A stretch of DNA of 64,000 nt from JASHPR01 sp963778075 (GTDB taxonomy: Bacteria; Actinomycetota; Actinomycetes; Streptosporangiales; Streptosporangiaceae), in NCBI GenBank assembly GCA_963778075.1, contig CAVZTJ010000007.1, forward strand, positions 24,638-88,637, given 5' to 3'. The notes beneath the pieces are model-generated. The model did no database searches. It was not told the origin of the DNA and saw nothing but the letters and a program-made list of their open reading frames with translations. This document shows positions 51,655 through 60,986 of the stretch, piece by piece; positions within the stretch are counted from its first letter, which is position 1; each line of letters opens with the position of its first letter. A program made the translations under genes and the position numbers.

Positions 51655-52499
51655 GCGAGGGGTGCCTCCTCGTCGGCGGGGGTCTGCTCGGCGCTGGCCT
51701 GGGGGAGCTGGCGGGTGGGCTTCCAGCCGGGGCGGGGGACGCAGTCGCGCAGCAGCCGGGTGTAGGCGTGCTGCGGGTCGTCGAGCACCCGGCCCGTCGG
51801 GCCGTGCTCCACGACCTGCCCGCGGCGCAGCACGATCGTGGCGTCGGTGAGCTGCCGGACCACGGCCAGGTCGTGGCTGATCAGGATGTAGGACACGCCG
51901 GTCTCGTCGCGGATGTCGGCGAGCAGGTTCAGCACCTGCGCCTGAATGGACACGTCCAGCGCCGCGACGGACTCATCCAGGATCAGGATCCGTGGTTCGG
52001 CCGCCAGCGCGCGGGCGATCGCCACCCGCTGGCGCTGCCCGCCGGACAGCGCCCGCGGCAGCGCCCGGGACTGGCGCTCGTCCAGGCCGACCAGGCCGGT
52101 GAGCTCGGCGACCCGCGCCCGGCGGCGGTCGGCCGGCCAGCCGTGGTGCAGCCGGAGCACCTCATCGATGGCTCCCTCGGCGGTCTGCCGCGGGTCCAGG
52201 CTGGTGTACGGGTCCTGGAACACGATCTGCACCTCGCGCCCGCGGCGCCGCCGGTCCGCGAGCGACCGGGCGGGCCGGGACCGGTCCTGCCCGCAAGCGG
52301 CGATCGACCCGCCGGACGGCCGTTCCAGGCCCACGATCATCCGCGCGATCGTGGTCTTGCCCGAGCCGGACTCGCCCACTATCGCGAGCGATCCCGCTTC
52401 CGGGACGCGGAACGACACGTCGTCCACGGCCACCAGGTCGCCGAACTCCTTGCGCAGCGAGGTCACCTCGAGGACGTCCGTGCGGTCGGCGTCAGGCAT
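51651..52499 (-). CDS. Oligopeptide-type ABC transporter ATPase (DppF-like)
   Basis: 282 residues from ATG 52499; the longer open frame to 52685 reads the neighbouring gene out of frame. Walker A GESGSGKTTIARM, signature ALSGGQRQRVAIARAL, Walker B ILILDESVAALD and the H-loop ISHDLAVVR are intact. The C-terminal LLRDCVPRPGW segment is typical of DppF/OppF. It overlaps the DppD-like gene by eight bases. It energises import with its DppD-like partner. Confidence 0.93.
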   Translation of the reverse strand: MPDADRTDVLEVTSLRKEFGDLVAVDDVSFRVPEAGSLAIVGESGSGKTTIARMIVGLERPSGGSIAACGQDRSRPARSLADRRRRGREVQIVFQDPYTSLDPRQTAEGAIDEVLRLHHGWPADRRRARVAELTGLVGLDERQSRALPRALSGGQRQRVAIARALAAEPRILILDESVAALDVSIQAQVLNLLADIRDETGVSYILISHDLAVVRQLTDATIVLRRGQVVEHGPTGRVLDDPQHAYTRLLRDCVPRPGWKPTRQLPQASAEQTPADEEAPLA

Positions 52500-53487
52500 T
52501 GGCCGGTTCCCCCAGCTTCCCGCGCAGCTCCTGCGCGCGCACGCACCGGGAGAGGCCGCCGTCCAGCTCGGTGACCGGGGGCAGGCCCGCGCGGCAGACG
52601 TCCTGGGCGTGCGGGCACCGCGGCGCGAACGCGCATTCATCGGCCGGTGCCTCGAACGCGGAGAGCGGCCGGCCGGGGATCGCACGCAGCCTCCCGGCCG
52701 TGCGGGTGATGTCGGGGCGCGCGGCGGCCAGCGCCGCCGTGTACGGGTGCAGCGGGTCGTCGTGCAGCCGGCCCGACTCGCGAACCTCGACGATCTGCCC
52801 GGCGTACATCACGGCGGTGCGGTCGCAGATCGCGGCGGCGAGCTCCAGGTCGTGCGTGATGAACAGCATGGCCAGGCCGAACTCGTGCCGCAGCCCGTCG
52901 AGGATCGCCATGACCTCGGCCTGGGTGGTGACGTCCAGCGCCGTGGTCGGCTCGTCGGCCAGCAGCAGCCGCGGCTCGGTGAGCAGCGCAGCGGCGATCA
53001 TCACCCGCTGCAGCATGCCCCCGGACAGTTCGTGCGGGTACTGCCGCAGCCGCTGCGGGCCGCCGTCGATGCCCACCTGGGAGAGCATGTCCGACGCCCG
53101 CCGGCTGGCTTCCGCCGAGGACACCCCGAGGTTCGTCCGCAGCGCCTCGGTCATGTAGTCGCCGATCCGCCGGACCGGGTTCACGTGCGCGCGGGGGTCC
53201 TGAAAGATCATCGCGATCTGGTTGCGGTACCGGCGCAGGTCGGCTCCGGACAGCGTGCGCACGTCGCGGCCGCCGAACCGGATCGAGCCGTCCACCTCCG
53301 CACCCCGCGGCAGTACCCGGTCGATCGCCCGCGCGGTCATCGACTTGCCCGAGCCCGACTCGCCGACCAGTCCGAGCGCCTCGCCCTCGCGCACGGTCAG
53401 CGTGACGTCGCGGAGCACGGCCCGCTGCGCGCCGCGCACCTCCAGGCGCACCGTCAGCCCGTCGACCTGCAGCAGCGGGGCGCTCAT
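52492..53487 (-). CDS. Oligopeptide-type ABC transporter ATPase (DppD-like)
   Basis: 331 residues from ATG 53487 (ATGA overlap with the permease). Walker A GESGSGKSMTARAI, signature ELSGGMLQRVMIAAAL, Walker B LLLADEPTTALD and H-loop ITHDLELAA are present. The C-terminus carries the cysteine-rich CAFAPRCPHAQDVCRAG of OppD/DppD proteins, which may hold an iron-sulfur cluster. Frames extending to 54015 are shadows of the permease gene. Confidence 0.93.
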   Translation of the reverse strand: MSAPLLQVDGLTVRLEVRGAQRAVLRDVTLTVREGEALGLVGESGSGKSMTARAIDRVLPRGAEVDGSIRFGGRDVRTLSGADLRRYRNQIAMIFQDPRAHVNPVRRIGDYMTEALRTNLGVSSAEASRRASDMLSQVGIDGGPQRLRQYPHELSGGMLQRVMIAAALLTEPRLLLADEPTTALDVTTQAEVMAILDGLRHEFGLAMLFITHDLELAAAICDRTAVMYAGQIVEVRESGRLHDDPLHPYTAALAAARPDITRTAGRLRAIPGRPLSAFEAPADECAFAPRCPHAQDVCRAGLPPVTELDGGLSRCVRAQELRGKLGEPANA

Positions 53488-54362
53488 CGCCGGGCCGCCT
53501 GGGCCTGCTCGAACAGGCGCTCGCCGAGAATATTGAACGCGATGACGACCGCCACGATGCAGACACCGGCGGATAGGGCCGGGAGCGGATAACCCTGCAG
53601 GATGCCGGTCTGGTTCTCCGAGATCATCACGCCCCAGTTGGGTGCTGGCGGCTGCACGCCGAGGCCGAGAAACGAGATCGCGGCCAAGTCGACCATGGCC
53701 CAGCCGAACATGATGGTTGCCTGGGCCACGATGAGCGCGAGCATGTTCGGGATGATGTGCCGCAGGCAGATCGTGGTGGCCGACAAGCCCTGCACCTCGA
53801 GCGCGGCGACGTAGGGCTGGCTGCGCTCGCGCAGCGCGGCCCCGCGCAGGACGCGCGCGACGTACGGCGTGTACGCGATGGACAGCGCGATCGACGCCGC
53901 GGTCAGGCCGGCGCCGAAGATCGCCGTCGCCAGCACGGCCAGCAGGATGCCGGGGAACGCGAACAGAATGTCGAGCCCCGAGGAGATCACGGCGTCGGCC
54001 GCGCCGCGCCGCCACGCCGAGACCACCGCGAGCACGGCACCCGCGGTCAGGCTGAGCACCACCACGGCCAAGGGTCCGAGCATCGAGGACTGCGCGCCGG
54101 CCAGCAGCCGGGACAGCACGTCACGGCCCTGGAAGTCGAAGCCGAGCAGATGACCCCCGACCGGCCCGACCCAGGCCAGTGAGAGGTTCGGCAGATCGGG
54201 ATTGAACGGGGCGAGGAGCGGGCCGAAGACCGCGGCGATCGTCGCGAGCGCGATGACCGCGGCGGACACCATGCCCGCGACGCCGGTCCCGCGCAGCCCG
54301 GACAGCGACCGGGAACGCCTGGTGCCCGTAACGGCGACGACGGTGCTCACCTGCGCGCTCAC
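53484..54362 (-). CDS. Oligopeptide-type ABC permease (DppC-like)
   Basis: 292 residues from GTG 54362 (GTGA overlap with the DppB-like gene). It has six membrane segments, the loop LLGFDFQGRDVLSRLLAGAQ after the first, and the EAA loop LEVQGLSATTICLRHIIPNM. It is the second channel subunit of the amide/peptide transporter. The sequence is clearly distinct from the DppC-like gene at 16.5 kb, so the two systems are not recent duplicates. Confidence 0.92.
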   Translation of the reverse strand: MSAQVSTVVAVTGTRRSRSLSGLRGTGVAGMVSAAVIALATIAAVFGPLLAPFNPDLPNLSLAWVGPVGGHLLGFDFQGRDVLSRLLAGAQSSMLGPLAVVVLSLTAGAVLAVVSAWRRGAADAVISSGLDILFAFPGILLAVLATAIFGAGLTAASIALSIAYTPYVARVLRGAALRERSQPYVAALEVQGLSATTICLRHIIPNMLALIVAQATIMFGWAMVDLAAISFLGLGVQPPAPNWGVMISENQTGILQGYPLPALSAGVCIVAVVIAFNILGERLFEQAQAARR

Positions 54363-55309
54363 TGGGCCCGGCTCCCCAGCGAGACGCGCGGGTCCAGCAG
54401 CGCGTACAGCACGTCGACGAGCATGTTCACCACGACGAACGCGGTGACGAGCACGAGCGAGATTCCTTGCACCACCGCGAGGTCCTTCGACTCCGCTGCC
54501 TGGACCAGGTAGGCCCCCAGCCCGTTCAGGCTGAATGCGGTCTCGACCACGGCCGCGACCGCGATCAGCGACGCGATTGTGATCCCGGTGATGGTCGTGA
54601 TTGGTATCGCGGCGTTGCGCAGGATGTGCCGGCGGATCAGCTGGCGTGCGGGGATGCCACGGCTGATAGCGGTCTGCACGTGCTCGCGCTCGCTCTCCTC
54701 GCGGATCGACGCCCGGGTGACCCGGGCCACGATGGCGAGGGCCGAGAACGCCAGCGCCACCGCGGGCAGCGTGAAGTGCTGAACGTTGCTCAGGAAGCTG
54801 GTCCCGTTGCCGAGCGCGGGGAACCAGCCCAGCTTCACCGAGAACAGCAGGATCAGCACGATCGCGGCGACGAACGCCGGGATCGCGGCCGAGACCGCGG
54901 TGACCACCAGCGTGCTCGTGTCGAGAAACCCTGGCCGCAGGCCGGCCACGATGCCCATGCCGATCCCGAACAGCAGGATCAGCACGGACCCGTACAGCAC
55001 CAGCCCGGCGGTCGTCCAGATCCTCGAAGCGATCAGGGTGGACACGTTCTCCCGGAGAATGATCGAGATCCCGAGGTTGCCGTGCAGCGCGTTCGTGAGC
55101 CAGTACCAGTACTGGGCGAAGAACGGCTCGTTCAGGTGGTAGCGCGCCTCGAGGACGCGGACGCTGCTGGCGGGCAGCGCCCGGCCGCCGGACAACGCCG
55201 AGATCGCGTTGCCCGGCGCCAGATAGACGGCTGCGAAGATCACGAAACTCGCGATCAGCAGGCTGGCCAGCAGCATGGTCAGCCTGCGGGCGAAGAACTG
55301 CCAGCGCAC
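54359..55309 (-). CDS. Oligopeptide-type ABC permease (DppB-like)
   Basis: 316 residues. The N-terminus, ARRLTMLLASLLIASFVIFA, crosses the membrane. The periplasmic loop has YHLNEPFFAQYWYWLTNALHGNLG, and the protein ends LLDPRVSLGSRAQ as in DppB proteins. The EAA loop (AISRGIPARQLIRRHILRNA) docks an ATPase. It starts four bases after the binding-protein stop, in line with one message for the whole transporter. Confidence 0.92.
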   Translation of the reverse strand: MRWQFFARRLTMLLASLLIASFVIFAAVYLAPGNAISALSGGRALPASSVRVLEARYHLNEPFFAQYWYWLTNALHGNLGISIILRENVSTLIASRIWTTAGLVLYGSVLILLFGIGMGIVAGLRPGFLDTSTLVVTAVSAAIPAFVAAIVLILLFSVKLGWFPALGNGTSFLSNVQHFTLPAVALAFSALAIVARVTRASIREESEREHVQTAISRGIPARQLIRRHILRNAAIPITTITGITIASLIAVAAVVETAFSLNGLGAYLVQAAESKDLAVVQGISLVLVTAFVVVNMLVDVLYALLDPRVSLGSRAQ

Positions 55310-55313
55310 CGGC

Positions 55314-56957
55314 TCAGCCCTTGCCGCCCAGGCTGTTTGCCCAGGGCGCGAACATGTACGCGAACGACGCGACCGCGCCGGTGAGGTTGGAGCTCAGCAG
55401 CAGCAGAGACGTCGGCTGGACGTCGGGGATCCAGGGCAGCAGCTGATTGTTGATCTTCTCGGCCTGCACCATGAGCGCGGCCCGCTTGTCCGGGTTGGCC
55501 GTGCTGCGCGCCTGCTCGAGCAGTGAGGTGAGCTTCGGGTCGTTGAAGTTGTCGTAGTTCTGCGACCCCCCGGGCAGGTCGAGCGTGGCGAGCAGCGCGG
55601 CCGGGTCGGCGTAGTCGCCGTAGTTGACGGTGAGGAAGCCGTCGATGCCCTGGCGGGCGCTGGCGGAGGTGAAGAAGTTGATGTAGTTCTGCGCCGACAC
55701 CGACTTGAGCACGACCTTCAGCCCGATCGCCTGGGCCGCGGCCTGGTAGGCGCCGGTCACCGCGGCGATGTTGGCCAGCTGGCTGGACGTGCCGATCGTG
55801 ATCGTCTTCCCGGTCGCGCCGGCCTGCTTCACGAGCTTCTTGGCCTCGGCCAGGTTCTGGGTCATGTACGGCGCGCTGCTGTAGGCGGCGTCGAATACCG
55901 ACTTGCCGTAGCCAAACGTGCCCGGGTTCGACATCCACTTCGGCATCAGCGCGGCGCCCTTGTACACCGAGTCGATGATGGCCTGGCGGTTCAGCGCCAG
56001 GGACAGCGCGCGGCGCACCTGCAGGTCGCCGAGCGCGCCCTTGAAGTTGCACACGATGAACGCGTCGGTTGACCAGCCGGGACCCTGGTAGACCGAAACG
56101 GCCTTGCTGTTTTTCAGCTGGTCGAGCGTGGCCAGGCCGAAGGAGTAGGAGCCCTGGATCCCGCCGGTCAGCATGCCGGACGTGAACGAGGCGACGTCCG
56201 GCGCGCCCTTGATCAGAATCTGCTGCACCAGGGGCTTGGCCGTGGAACCCCAGTAGTGCGGGTTCGCGACGGCGGTGACCCCGACGCCGGGCTTCCACGA
56301 CTTGAACTCATACGCGCCGGTGCACATGATGCCGCCGGCCGGCGTGCCGTAGTTCTTGCCCTGCGCTTGCGCGTAGCTCTTCTCGATGACCACGCCGGCC
56401 ATCGACGACAGCTCGCCCTCCAGCCAGTAATCCGGCTGCTTCAGCGTGATGGTCACCTGCGCCGGGCCGGTCGCCGTGATCGACGTCACCCGGTTGAAGA
56501 CCTGGCTGTAGAACCCGCCGAGCGCCGCGTTCGTGTTCCGGTCCAGGCTGTAGACGACGTCGGCGGACGTCACCGCGTGGCCGTCCCAGAACTTCACCCC
56601 GGGCTTGAGGGTGAACACCATCTTGGTCGGCGAGGGGGTCGAGATCGTGGCGAGGCCGGGCTGGAGCGAGCCGTCCGGCGCCTGGCGGAGCAGCGACTCG
56701 CACATCAGCGAGATCGCGGTGTTCTCGGGGTAGTCGAAGGCGTAGATCGGATCGAGCGAGTTCACGTCCCGGTAGACCGCCCAGGTGATGGACGACACCG
56801 GCTTGGTTCCCGTCGGTGTGGTCGCCACCAGGCCCTTGGTCGCCGAGATGTTGCCGGACGCGGCGTTTCCCCCCGCCGACCTGCCGCAGCCGGAGGCCAC
56901 GAGCGCGAATACCGCAACGACGGCTGCCGCCGTCCACATGCCTCGTCTGCCGGCCAT
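55314..56957 (-). CDS. Family 5 solute-binding lipoprotein
   Basis: 547 residues from ATG 56957, preceded by AGGAGGAG. The signal peptide ends in the lipobox LVASGC (Cys about 24) and is followed by a Ser/Gly/Ala linker. The body is a family 5 binding protein: VKFWDGHAVTSADVVYSLDR, GTGAYEF-like CTGAYEFKSWKPG, and LQVRRALSLALNRQAIID. It captures the substrate for the DppBCDF-type transporter encoded directly downstream. The linked amidohydrolase and amidase point to an amide, cyclic amide or small peptide ligand, which is inference. Confidence 0.93.
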   Translation of the reverse strand: MAGRRGMWTAAAVVAVFALVASGCGRSAGGNAASGNISATKGLVATTPTGTKPVSSITWAVYRDVNSLDPIYAFDYPENTAISLMCESLLRQAPDGSLQPGLATISTPSPTKMVFTLKPGVKFWDGHAVTSADVVYSLDRNTNAALGGFYSQVFNRVTSITATGPAQVTITLKQPDYWLEGELSSMAGVVIEKSYAQAQGKNYGTPAGGIMCTGAYEFKSWKPGVGVTAVANPHYWGSTAKPLVQQILIKGAPDVASFTSGMLTGGIQGSYSFGLATLDQLKNSKAVSVYQGPGWSTDAFIVCNFKGALGDLQVRRALSLALNRQAIIDSVYKGAALMPKWMSNPGTFGYGKSVFDAAYSSAPYMTQNLAEAKKLVKQAGATGKTITIGTSSQLANIAAVTGAYQAAAQAIGLKVVLKSVSAQNYINFFTSASARQGIDGFLTVNYGDYADPAALLATLDLPGGSQNYDNFNDPKLTSLLEQARSTANPDKRAALMVQAEKINNQLLPWIPDVQPTSLLLLSSNLTGAVASFAYMFAPWANSLGGKG

Positions 56958-56999
56958 TTCTCCTCCTGCTCATGCGCTGCGCCCGCCACCGCGGGCTGG

Positions 57000-58694
57000 T
57001 CACTGCTGGTACGCGAGCTGGCCCCGGACCCAGGTTGAGGCGACCGTCGCACTGCTGATCTCGTGGTCGCCGATGCGGCTGAGATCGGCGTCGACGATCG
57101 CGAAGTCCGCGTCCATGCACTGCCGGATCGAGCCGGCCGCCGTCTCTACGCCGTTGGTCCTGGCGCTGCCCGAGGTGTAAGCGGCCAGGAACGATGCCAG
57201 GCCGAGCCGCTGCTGCGGCAGGAACGGGTCGGCGCCGCTGCCGCCCGCTGTGGCCGGCAGGCTCCGGTTCACCGCGACGTGCGCCGCCCACAGCGGGTTA
57301 GGGCTGCTCACCGGCCAGTCGCTGCCCGCGCACATCGAGGCCTCGCTGGCCTGCAGCGACCGGAACGGGTACTGCCATCCGGACCGGCGTTCGCCGAGGA
57401 ACGGGATCGTGAGCTCGTCCATCTGCGGCTCGTGCGTTGCCCACAGCGCCTGGATGTTGGCCATGGCGGCGAGCGCCGCGAACCGGGGAACGTCGTCGGG
57501 GTGCACGACCTGCAAATGCGCCAGGTGGTGGCGGCCGCCGGGGCCAGAAGCGCCCGAGGCAGACCGCGCACTGCGGGCGGCAGCGACCGCGTCCAGGGCG
57601 TTGCGCACGGCGCGGTCGCCGAGCGCGTGGAAGTGCACCTGGAATCCCTCGCGGTCGAGCGCGGTGACGTAGCCGGGGAGCCGCTCGGGATCGATGAAGT
57701 CCAGGCCGGACTGGCCGGTGGCGCAGCCGTCGCCGTCCAGGTACGGCTCCAGCATCGCCGCCGTGTGATTCTCGGCGACGCCGTCCAGCATCATCTTCAC
57801 GCTCGTGGCGCGGAACCGCCCGCCCGGCCATGCCTGCCCCGCCGACCCGGCCTCGCGCTGGTCCAGCAGCTCCGGCAGCTGCTCAAGACCGCCGTCGCGG
57901 TCCCACCACAGCGCGCCCACGACGGTGGCGTGCAGCGTCCCCGCCTGGGCGGCACGCAGGTAGGCGACCATGGGATCTGCGTCGCCGTGGTGGCGGCCGA
58001 TGATCGCGTCCTGCCAGCCGGTGATGCCGAGGGAGAGCAGGTAATCCTGCGCGGTCAGCAGCGACTGGTACCAGTCTTCGGCGGTGGGTACGGGCACGAG
58101 CCGCGACACCAGGCCGGCGGCACCCTCTTGCAGCATGCCCGCCGGCTCGCCGCGCTCGTCCCGCTCGATCCGGCCATCCGCCGGGTCAGGCGTGCTGGCA
58201 TCGATGCCCGCCAGGCGCAGTGCTGCGCTGTTCACCCAGGACCCATGGCCGTCTCGGTTCGGCAGGAAGGCGGGGCGGTCCCCGGTCACCGCGTCCAGCG
58301 TCTGCCGGGTCGGGATGCCGCCCGGGAACGCGGCCATCGCCCAGCCTCCGCCCGTTATCCACGCCTCGTCGGGGTGCTCGCGCGCGTAGCCCGCGATGAT
58401 CTCCAGGTAGCCGTCCGCCGTGTCGGCGCCGCGCAGGTCGCAGCGCCGCATCTGGTTGCCGGCGAACACCGGGTGAGCATGCGCGTCGATGAAGCCGGGC
58501 AGCAGCGTGCCGCCGTTCAGGTCGACTGGCTCGGCCGGGTCTGGCCGGCCCGCGGGCTGCAGCGACTCCGCCGGGCCCACTTCGGTGATGGTGCCCCCGC
58601 TGACCCGGACGCAGGTGCCAGGGGGAAGGAAGCGGCTGCCGTCGAAGACCGTCCCGTTGCGGAAGAGGAGTTCGTCTGCATCGCCAAGCCCCAT
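57000..58694 (-). CDS. Amidohydrolase, YtcJ/Amidohydro_3 type
   Basis: 564 residues from ATG 58694, chosen because GGGAGGG lies just upstream. Metal ligands of the family are present: HAHP in GFIDAHAHPVFAGN, a later His pair in QVHFHALGDRAV and AHLQVVHPDD, and Asp in CAGSDWPVSSPN. Relatives hydrolyse N-substituted formamides or similar C-N bonds. It is the first gene of the operon with the transporter and amidase, and is divergent from a TetR gene with a palindrome between. The substrate is probably what the transporter imports, or a derivative. Confidence 0.9.
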   Translation of the reverse strand: MGLGDADELLFRNGTVFDGSRFLPPGTCVRVSGGTITEVGPAESLQPAGRPDPAEPVDLNGGTLLPGFIDAHAHPVFAGNQMRRCDLRGADTADGYLEIIAGYAREHPDEAWITGGGWAMAAFPGGIPTRQTLDAVTGDRPAFLPNRDGHGSWVNSAALRLAGIDASTPDPADGRIERDERGEPAGMLQEGAAGLVSRLVPVPTAEDWYQSLLTAQDYLLSLGITGWQDAIIGRHHGDADPMVAYLRAAQAGTLHATVVGALWWDRDGGLEQLPELLDQREAGSAGQAWPGGRFRATSVKMMLDGVAENHTAAMLEPYLDGDGCATGQSGLDFIDPERLPGYVTALDREGFQVHFHALGDRAVRNALDAVAAARSARSASGASGPGGRHHLAHLQVVHPDDVPRFAALAAMANIQALWATHEPQMDELTIPFLGERRSGWQYPFRSLQASEASMCAGSDWPVSSPNPLWAAHVAVNRSLPATAGGSGADPFLPQQRLGLASFLAAYTSGSARTNGVETAAGSIRQCMDADFAIVDADLSRIGDHEISSATVASTWVRGQLAYQQ

Positions 58695-58748
58695 GCACCC
58701 TCCCGGAGATGGGCTTTTGCCGGATAACTCAACCAATAGCCAAAGATC

Positions 58749-58767
58749 TTGTCAATGGCTATGACAA
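58749..58767. promoter_or_regulatory. TetR-type operator between amidohydrolase and tetR
   Basis: TTGTCA-N7-TGACAA is a perfect inverted repeat of 19 bases in the 99-base gap between the divergent genes. A second, overlapping repeat (ATAGCCA at 58736-58742 with TGGCTAT at 58756-58762) lies beside it. A TACCCT at 58782 would place transcription close to the tetR GTG, so the repeat would cover the -35 area. Confidence 0.6.
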
Positions 58768-58793
58768 AGGTTGTGGTGGCGTACCCTACTGCC

Positions 58794-59567
58794 GTGGCAG
58801 ACAATGCGAAGCAGTCCGCGGAGCGGGCATGGGGGTCCGACGGACGCGCGCCCAGGTCAGGGGGTGACCGGCGACGGCTGCAGCGCGGCAGCCTGACGGC
58901 GGAGCTGATCGTGACCGAGAGCCTGAGGATCCTTGATGAGGCGGGAACCGCCGGGTTCAGCATGCCGAAGCTCGGCCGGGCGCTCGGTGCTGATCCAACG
59001 GCGGTCTACCGGCACTTTGCCAGCAAGGATGATCTCGTCCTGGCGATCGCGGACAAGCTGATCGAGGAGGCAATGGCCGGGCTGGTCGCCAGCGACTGCT
59101 GGGTGGACACGCTCATCGAGTGCACCAGGCGGCTCCGGCACACCTACCATCGGCACCCCGCCGCGGCCTCGCTTTCGGCATGCCGGACGACGCAGCGGCC
59201 TGCGGAGATGAAGACCGTCGACGTCCTCATCGGCGCGATACTCGCGGCCGGCTTCGAAGGACCGGAGGCCGCGCTGATGTACCGGGCGATCGGCGACTTC
59301 TCGCTCTCGTGGGCGGGCGGCGAGGCCACGTTCCTGGCCTTGGACAAGCGCCTGCAGGATCTCGACCGGTCCGCCTGGACCCGCGCTTACCTGGCCGTCG
59401 ACCGTTCGGAGTACCCGAACACCTGGCAGATCCGCGCCGAACTGCCCGACGTGGCCGACGACGACATCTTCGAGACGATCCTGTCCCTGGTGATGTCCGG
59501 GCTGGCCCAGCGGGCGCCGCGGCCGTGCGAATGCCCGGTGCATAGCCAGCGGACCGTGGCTTCCTGA
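58794..59567 (+). CDS. TetR family regulator
   Basis: About 257 residues from GTG 58794; ATG 58755 would add residues that read through the operator. The DNA-binding domain begins after a charged N-terminus: LTAELIVTESLRILDEAGTAGFSM, then LGRALGADPTAVYRHFASKDDLVLAIAD, with YRHF as the hallmark. The C-terminal ligand domain resembles TetR_C groups (YRAIGDFSLSWAGGEATF). It probably represses the divergent amide-uptake operon and perhaps the hydantoinase operon downstream. A leaderless transcript is plausible because no ribosome site precedes the GTG. Confidence 0.88.
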   Translation: MADNAKQSAERAWGSDGRAPRSGGDRRRLQRGSLTAELIVTESLRILDEAGTAGFSMPKLGRALGADPTAVYRHFASKDDLVLAIADKLIEEAMAGLVASDCWVDTLIECTRRLRHTYHRHPAAASLSACRTTQRPAEMKTVDVLIGAILAAGFEGPEAALMYRAIGDFSLSWAGGEATFLALDKRLQDLDRSAWTRAYLAVDRSEYPNTWQIRAELPDVADDDIFETILSLVMSGLAQRAPRPCECPVHSQRTVAS

Positions 59568-59727
59568 CCCTGGAGTCGACGCCGGCGCCCGGCTGGGCGG
59601 GGCCCGCCCAGCCGGCCTCGTACATTCACGTGCAATGGGCCGGGTTCCCGGACGCCCCCGCGCGGCTGGTCCAGGTCGGCCTGGCCCGGCGGCAGGAGCA
59701 GCGGACGGGCAGGAGCACTCGCCGGAA

Positions 59728-59900
59728 CTACTTGGTGAACTGCCAGTACTCAGGGAACAAGTTGAAGAGCGGGCTGAACGTGACGTTCTTCAGCTTGCTG
59801 GTGATCGCCTGGACCGCAAACGGCTCCGGCTCCGGCACCCACATGAACGGAAGCTGCGCTCCTTCCGTACATGGACCGGTCTCCAGCAGCCCAGACGGCC
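59728..59900 (-). pseudogene. C-terminal relic of a family 5 solute-binding protein
   Basis: The minus strand reads LPFMWVPEPEPFAVQAITSK, then LFNLFPEYWQFTK and a stop. This matches the end of family 5 binding proteins; the protein encoded at 19858 ends with the comparable PEYWYLTK. About 45-55 codons remain and no start or upstream part is visible. It lies in the 570-base gap between tetR and the carbamoylase gene. The rest of the gap shows no convincing frame. Confidence 0.65.
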
Positions 59901-60137
59901 GGGCGTGAAGTCGTGGTGCTGGAGACTTCGGCAGCCCGGGAAGGCTGGCTGCAGCCGGAGATCGGGCGGCCCCGAAAGGCCCCCCGCGCGGCAGTATGCG
60001 CGCAGGCGCTTGGCAGCGGCTTGGCGAGCGCTTGGCGGGCAGCGCCCCGGTGACTCTGGAATGGGGTGCCGGGCAGGTCTAAATTGGCTTACCTGAGCGG
60101 CAGCGATAACGACGTCGCAGATTGAGGAGAGCACCCG

Positions 60138-60986
60138 GTGACGACACTTCGCGCAGCGGTCACGCAGGTCGCATGGACCGGCGACAAAGAGACGATGATC
60201 AAGCGTCACGAGGAACTGGCGCGCTCAGCCGCGGCCAGCGGCGCGTCCATCGTCGGGTTCCAGGAGCTGTTCTACGGACCGTATTTCGGCATCGTCACCG
60301 ACCAGAAGTACTACTCCTACACCGAGCCGGTCCCCGGGCCGACCACCGAGCGGTTCCAGGCCCTGGCCAGGGAGCTGAACCTGGTCATCATCCTGCCGGT
60401 CTACGAGGTAGAAAACGAGGGGGAGTACTACAACACGGCCGCCGTCATCGACGCGGATGGCGCGCTGCTCGGCAAGTACCGCAAGCACCACCTGCCGAAC
60501 CTGCCGCAGTTCTGGGAGAAGTTCTACTTCCGCCCCGGCAACCTTGGCTACCCGGTGTTCAACACCGCGGTCGGCCGCGTCGGCGTCTACATCTGCTACG
60601 ACCGGCACTTCCCGGAGGGCTGGCGCGAACTCGGGCTGGGCGGCGCGCAGATCGTCTTCAACCCCTCGGCAACCAAGCCCGGCCTGTCCAACCGCCTGTG
60701 GGAGCTCGAGCAGCCAGCGGCGGCCGCGGCGAACCAGTACTTCATCGCGGCCAACAACCGGATCGGCCGCGAGTACGAGGAGTTCGGCGACGAGGCGGTG
60801 GAGTTCTACGGCTCGAGCTACTTCGTGGACCCGCGCGGGAACTTCGTCGGCGACGTAGCGTCCACCGACCAGGAAGAGGTCGTCATCCGGGACCTCGACC
60901 TGGAGGAGATCACCCGCACCCGCAACGACTGGCAGTTCTACCGTGACCGCAGGCCGGAGACCTACACCCGGACGGTGCAGCCATGA
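60138..60986 (+). CDS. Carbon-nitrogen hydrolase, beta-ureidopropionase/N-carbamoyl amino acid amidohydrolase type
   Basis: 282 residues from GTG 60138, with AGGAGAG upstream. The nitrilase-superfamily triad is visible: Glu in FQELFYGPYF, Lys in YRKHHLPNL and Cys in VYICYDRHFPEGWREL, with a second Glu following. It hydrolyses N-carbamoyl amino acids, releasing ammonia and carbon dioxide. The hydantoinase gene begins at its stop (ATGA), which makes the carbamoyl product of that enzyme the likely substrate. Pyrimidine (ureidopropionate) and hydantoin pathways both fit. Confidence 0.92.
   Translation: MTTLRAAVTQVAWTGDKETMIKRHEELARSAAASGASIVGFQELFYGPYFGIVTDQKYYSYTEPVPGPTTERFQALARELNLVIILPVYEVENEGEYYNTAAVIDADGALLGKYRKHHLPNLPQFWEKFYFRPGNLGYPVFNTAVGRVGVYICYDRHFPEGWRELGLGGAQIVFNPSATKPGLSNRLWELEQPAAAAANQYFIAANNRIGREYEEFGDEAVEFYGSSYFVDPRGNFVGDVASTDQEEVVIRDLDLEEITRTRNDWQFYRDRRPETYTRTVQP

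Noticed and set aside
52637..54015. Long minus-strand frames over the DppD-like and DppC-like genes
   Set aside because: Arg/Pro-rich shadows in wrong frames; the ATPase and permease motifs identify the real frames.
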